Below, one piece after another: positions 7,088-7,593 of a DNA stretch of 7,593 bases. This DNA is from Anderseniella sp. GTDB lineage: Bacteria; Pseudomonadota; Alphaproteobacteria; Rhizobiales; Aestuariivirgaceae. The stretch spans positions 1 to 7,593 of the forward strand of contig JABDRA010000463.1 in the NCBI GenBank assembly GCA_013041995.1. The letters are read 5' to 3'. Position 1 is the first letter of the stretch, and every line of letters starts with the position of its first letter. The translations under genes and the position numbers were made by a program. The notes beneath the pieces are model-generated. The model was not told the DNA's origin and searched no databases. It saw nothing but the letters and a program-made list of their open reading frames with translations.

Positions 7088-7593
7088 TTGGAAACTCTGA
7101 ACGAAAGCCAGGTACAGTTTTATCGCGACAATGGCTATCTGATGCTTGAGTCTCAGATCCCCGAAACCGAGATCGACAGGTGCATCGCCGAAATCGAAAA
7201 ATTCCGCAAAGAAGCACGTCACCTGAGCGCCTCAAACGACCGGCTCGATCTTGAAGACAGCCATACGCCGGACAATCCGAGACTGCGCAGGATCAAGCTG
7301 CCGCACACCATTTCCGATGTATTTGCAAAACTGATGCGGTCAGATCACGTGCTGGCGCCGGTACGCGACTTGCTCGGCAAGGACCTGCGGTTGCACACTT
7401 CAAAGCTCAACATGAAATCTGCCGAATACGGAGCCGCCGTTGAATGGCACCAGGACTGGGCCTTCTACCCGCACACCAATGACGATGTACTGGCCGTCGG
7501 CATCGTGCTCAATGATGTGGGTCCAGACAACGGGCCTTTGATGGTGTTCCCGGGCACCCACAAGGGCGAGGTTTTCGACCATCACTCAAACGG
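7088..7593 (+). CDS. PhyH-family Fe(II)/2-oxoglutarate dioxygenase (3' end cut by window edge)
   Basis: Only the first 168 codons are present; the frame is open to the right edge. The family uses Fe(II), O2 and 2-oxoglutarate to hydroxylate or dealkylate small molecules. The N-terminus, ETLNESQVQFYRDNGYLML, is typical of PhyH proteins, which open with a helix followed by FxxxGY. The HxD iron motif is H121-Q-D123 in EWHQDWAFYPHTN (119-131). It is followed by the core strands around VGIVLNDVGPDNGPLMVFPGTHKG (137-160), normal for the family. The second iron-binding His and the 2-oxoglutarate-binding Arg should lie in the missing part. The start is TTG at 7088, seven bases after AAGGAG; ATG alternatives in frame (the first being codon 19) would lose the conserved N-terminus. 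It is 19 bases after the enolase-type gene and therefore in the TRAP operon. Its substrate is unknown; the context suggests the imported acid or a relative, perhaps one bearing a methyl or similar group (speculative). Confidence 0.88.
   Translation, partial: METLNESQVQFYRDNGYLMLESQIPETEIDRCIAEIEKFRKEARHLSASNDRLDLEDSHTPDNPRLRRIKLPHTISDVFAKLMRSDHVLAPVRDLLGKDLRLHTSKLNMKSAEYGAAVEWHQDWAFYPHTNDDVLAVGIVLNDVGPDNGPLMVFPGTHKGEVFDHHSN

Overview
The window looks like chromosomal DNA of an alphaproteobacterium. It is moderately GC-rich, densely coded on both strands, and carries a TRAP solute importer next to acid-processing enzymes, as is common in marine and soil Rhodobacterales and Rhizobiales. The taxon is inferred from gene content and style; no rRNA or other marker is present.

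Left arm, minus strand (1-2079): a GntR-family regulator with an FCD ligand domain (2079-1309) is followed by a decarboxylating 6-phosphogluconate dehydrogenase family gene. The two overlap in an ATGA, so they are probably cotranscribed. The dehydrogenase runs off the left edge, apparently lacking only its last few codons. Its phosphosugar-acid site is intact, but the NADP-binding arginine after the second beta strand is missing.

Central divergent control region (2080-2359): two near-identical inverted repeats of the FadR/FCD-GntR type (core TTGTC-N-GACAA) lie here. One abuts the start codon of the regulator; the other lies where the promoter of the rightward operon is expected. The simplest reading is that the regulator represses itself and the divergent transporter operon until an inducer binds its FCD domain.

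Right arm, plus strand (2360-7593): a TRAP solute-binding protein, a strong GC-rich hairpin plus a second stem-loop in a 125-base gap, a TRAP small permease with six predicted membrane segments, and a 542-residue TRAP large permease. Then come an enolase-superfamily enzyme of the mandelate racemase subgroup and a PhyH-type Fe(II)/2-oxoglutarate dioxygenase cut by the right edge. Gaps between the last four genes are 12, 24 and 19 bases, so they form one operon. Both enzyme genes appear to start with TTG behind strong ribosome-binding sites.

Together this reads as a substrate-induced uptake and catabolic locus for a carboxylated compound, probably a sugar acid or a modified form of one. TRAP import would be followed by enolase-type dehydration or racemization, an oxygenase step on the same compound or a relative, and an oxidative decarboxylation. 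The families are clear; the actual substrate and the order of steps cannot be read from the sequence. I recognise no characterised pathway with exactly this gene set. I saw no tRNA, rRNA, CRISPR array, insertion sequence or attachment site.
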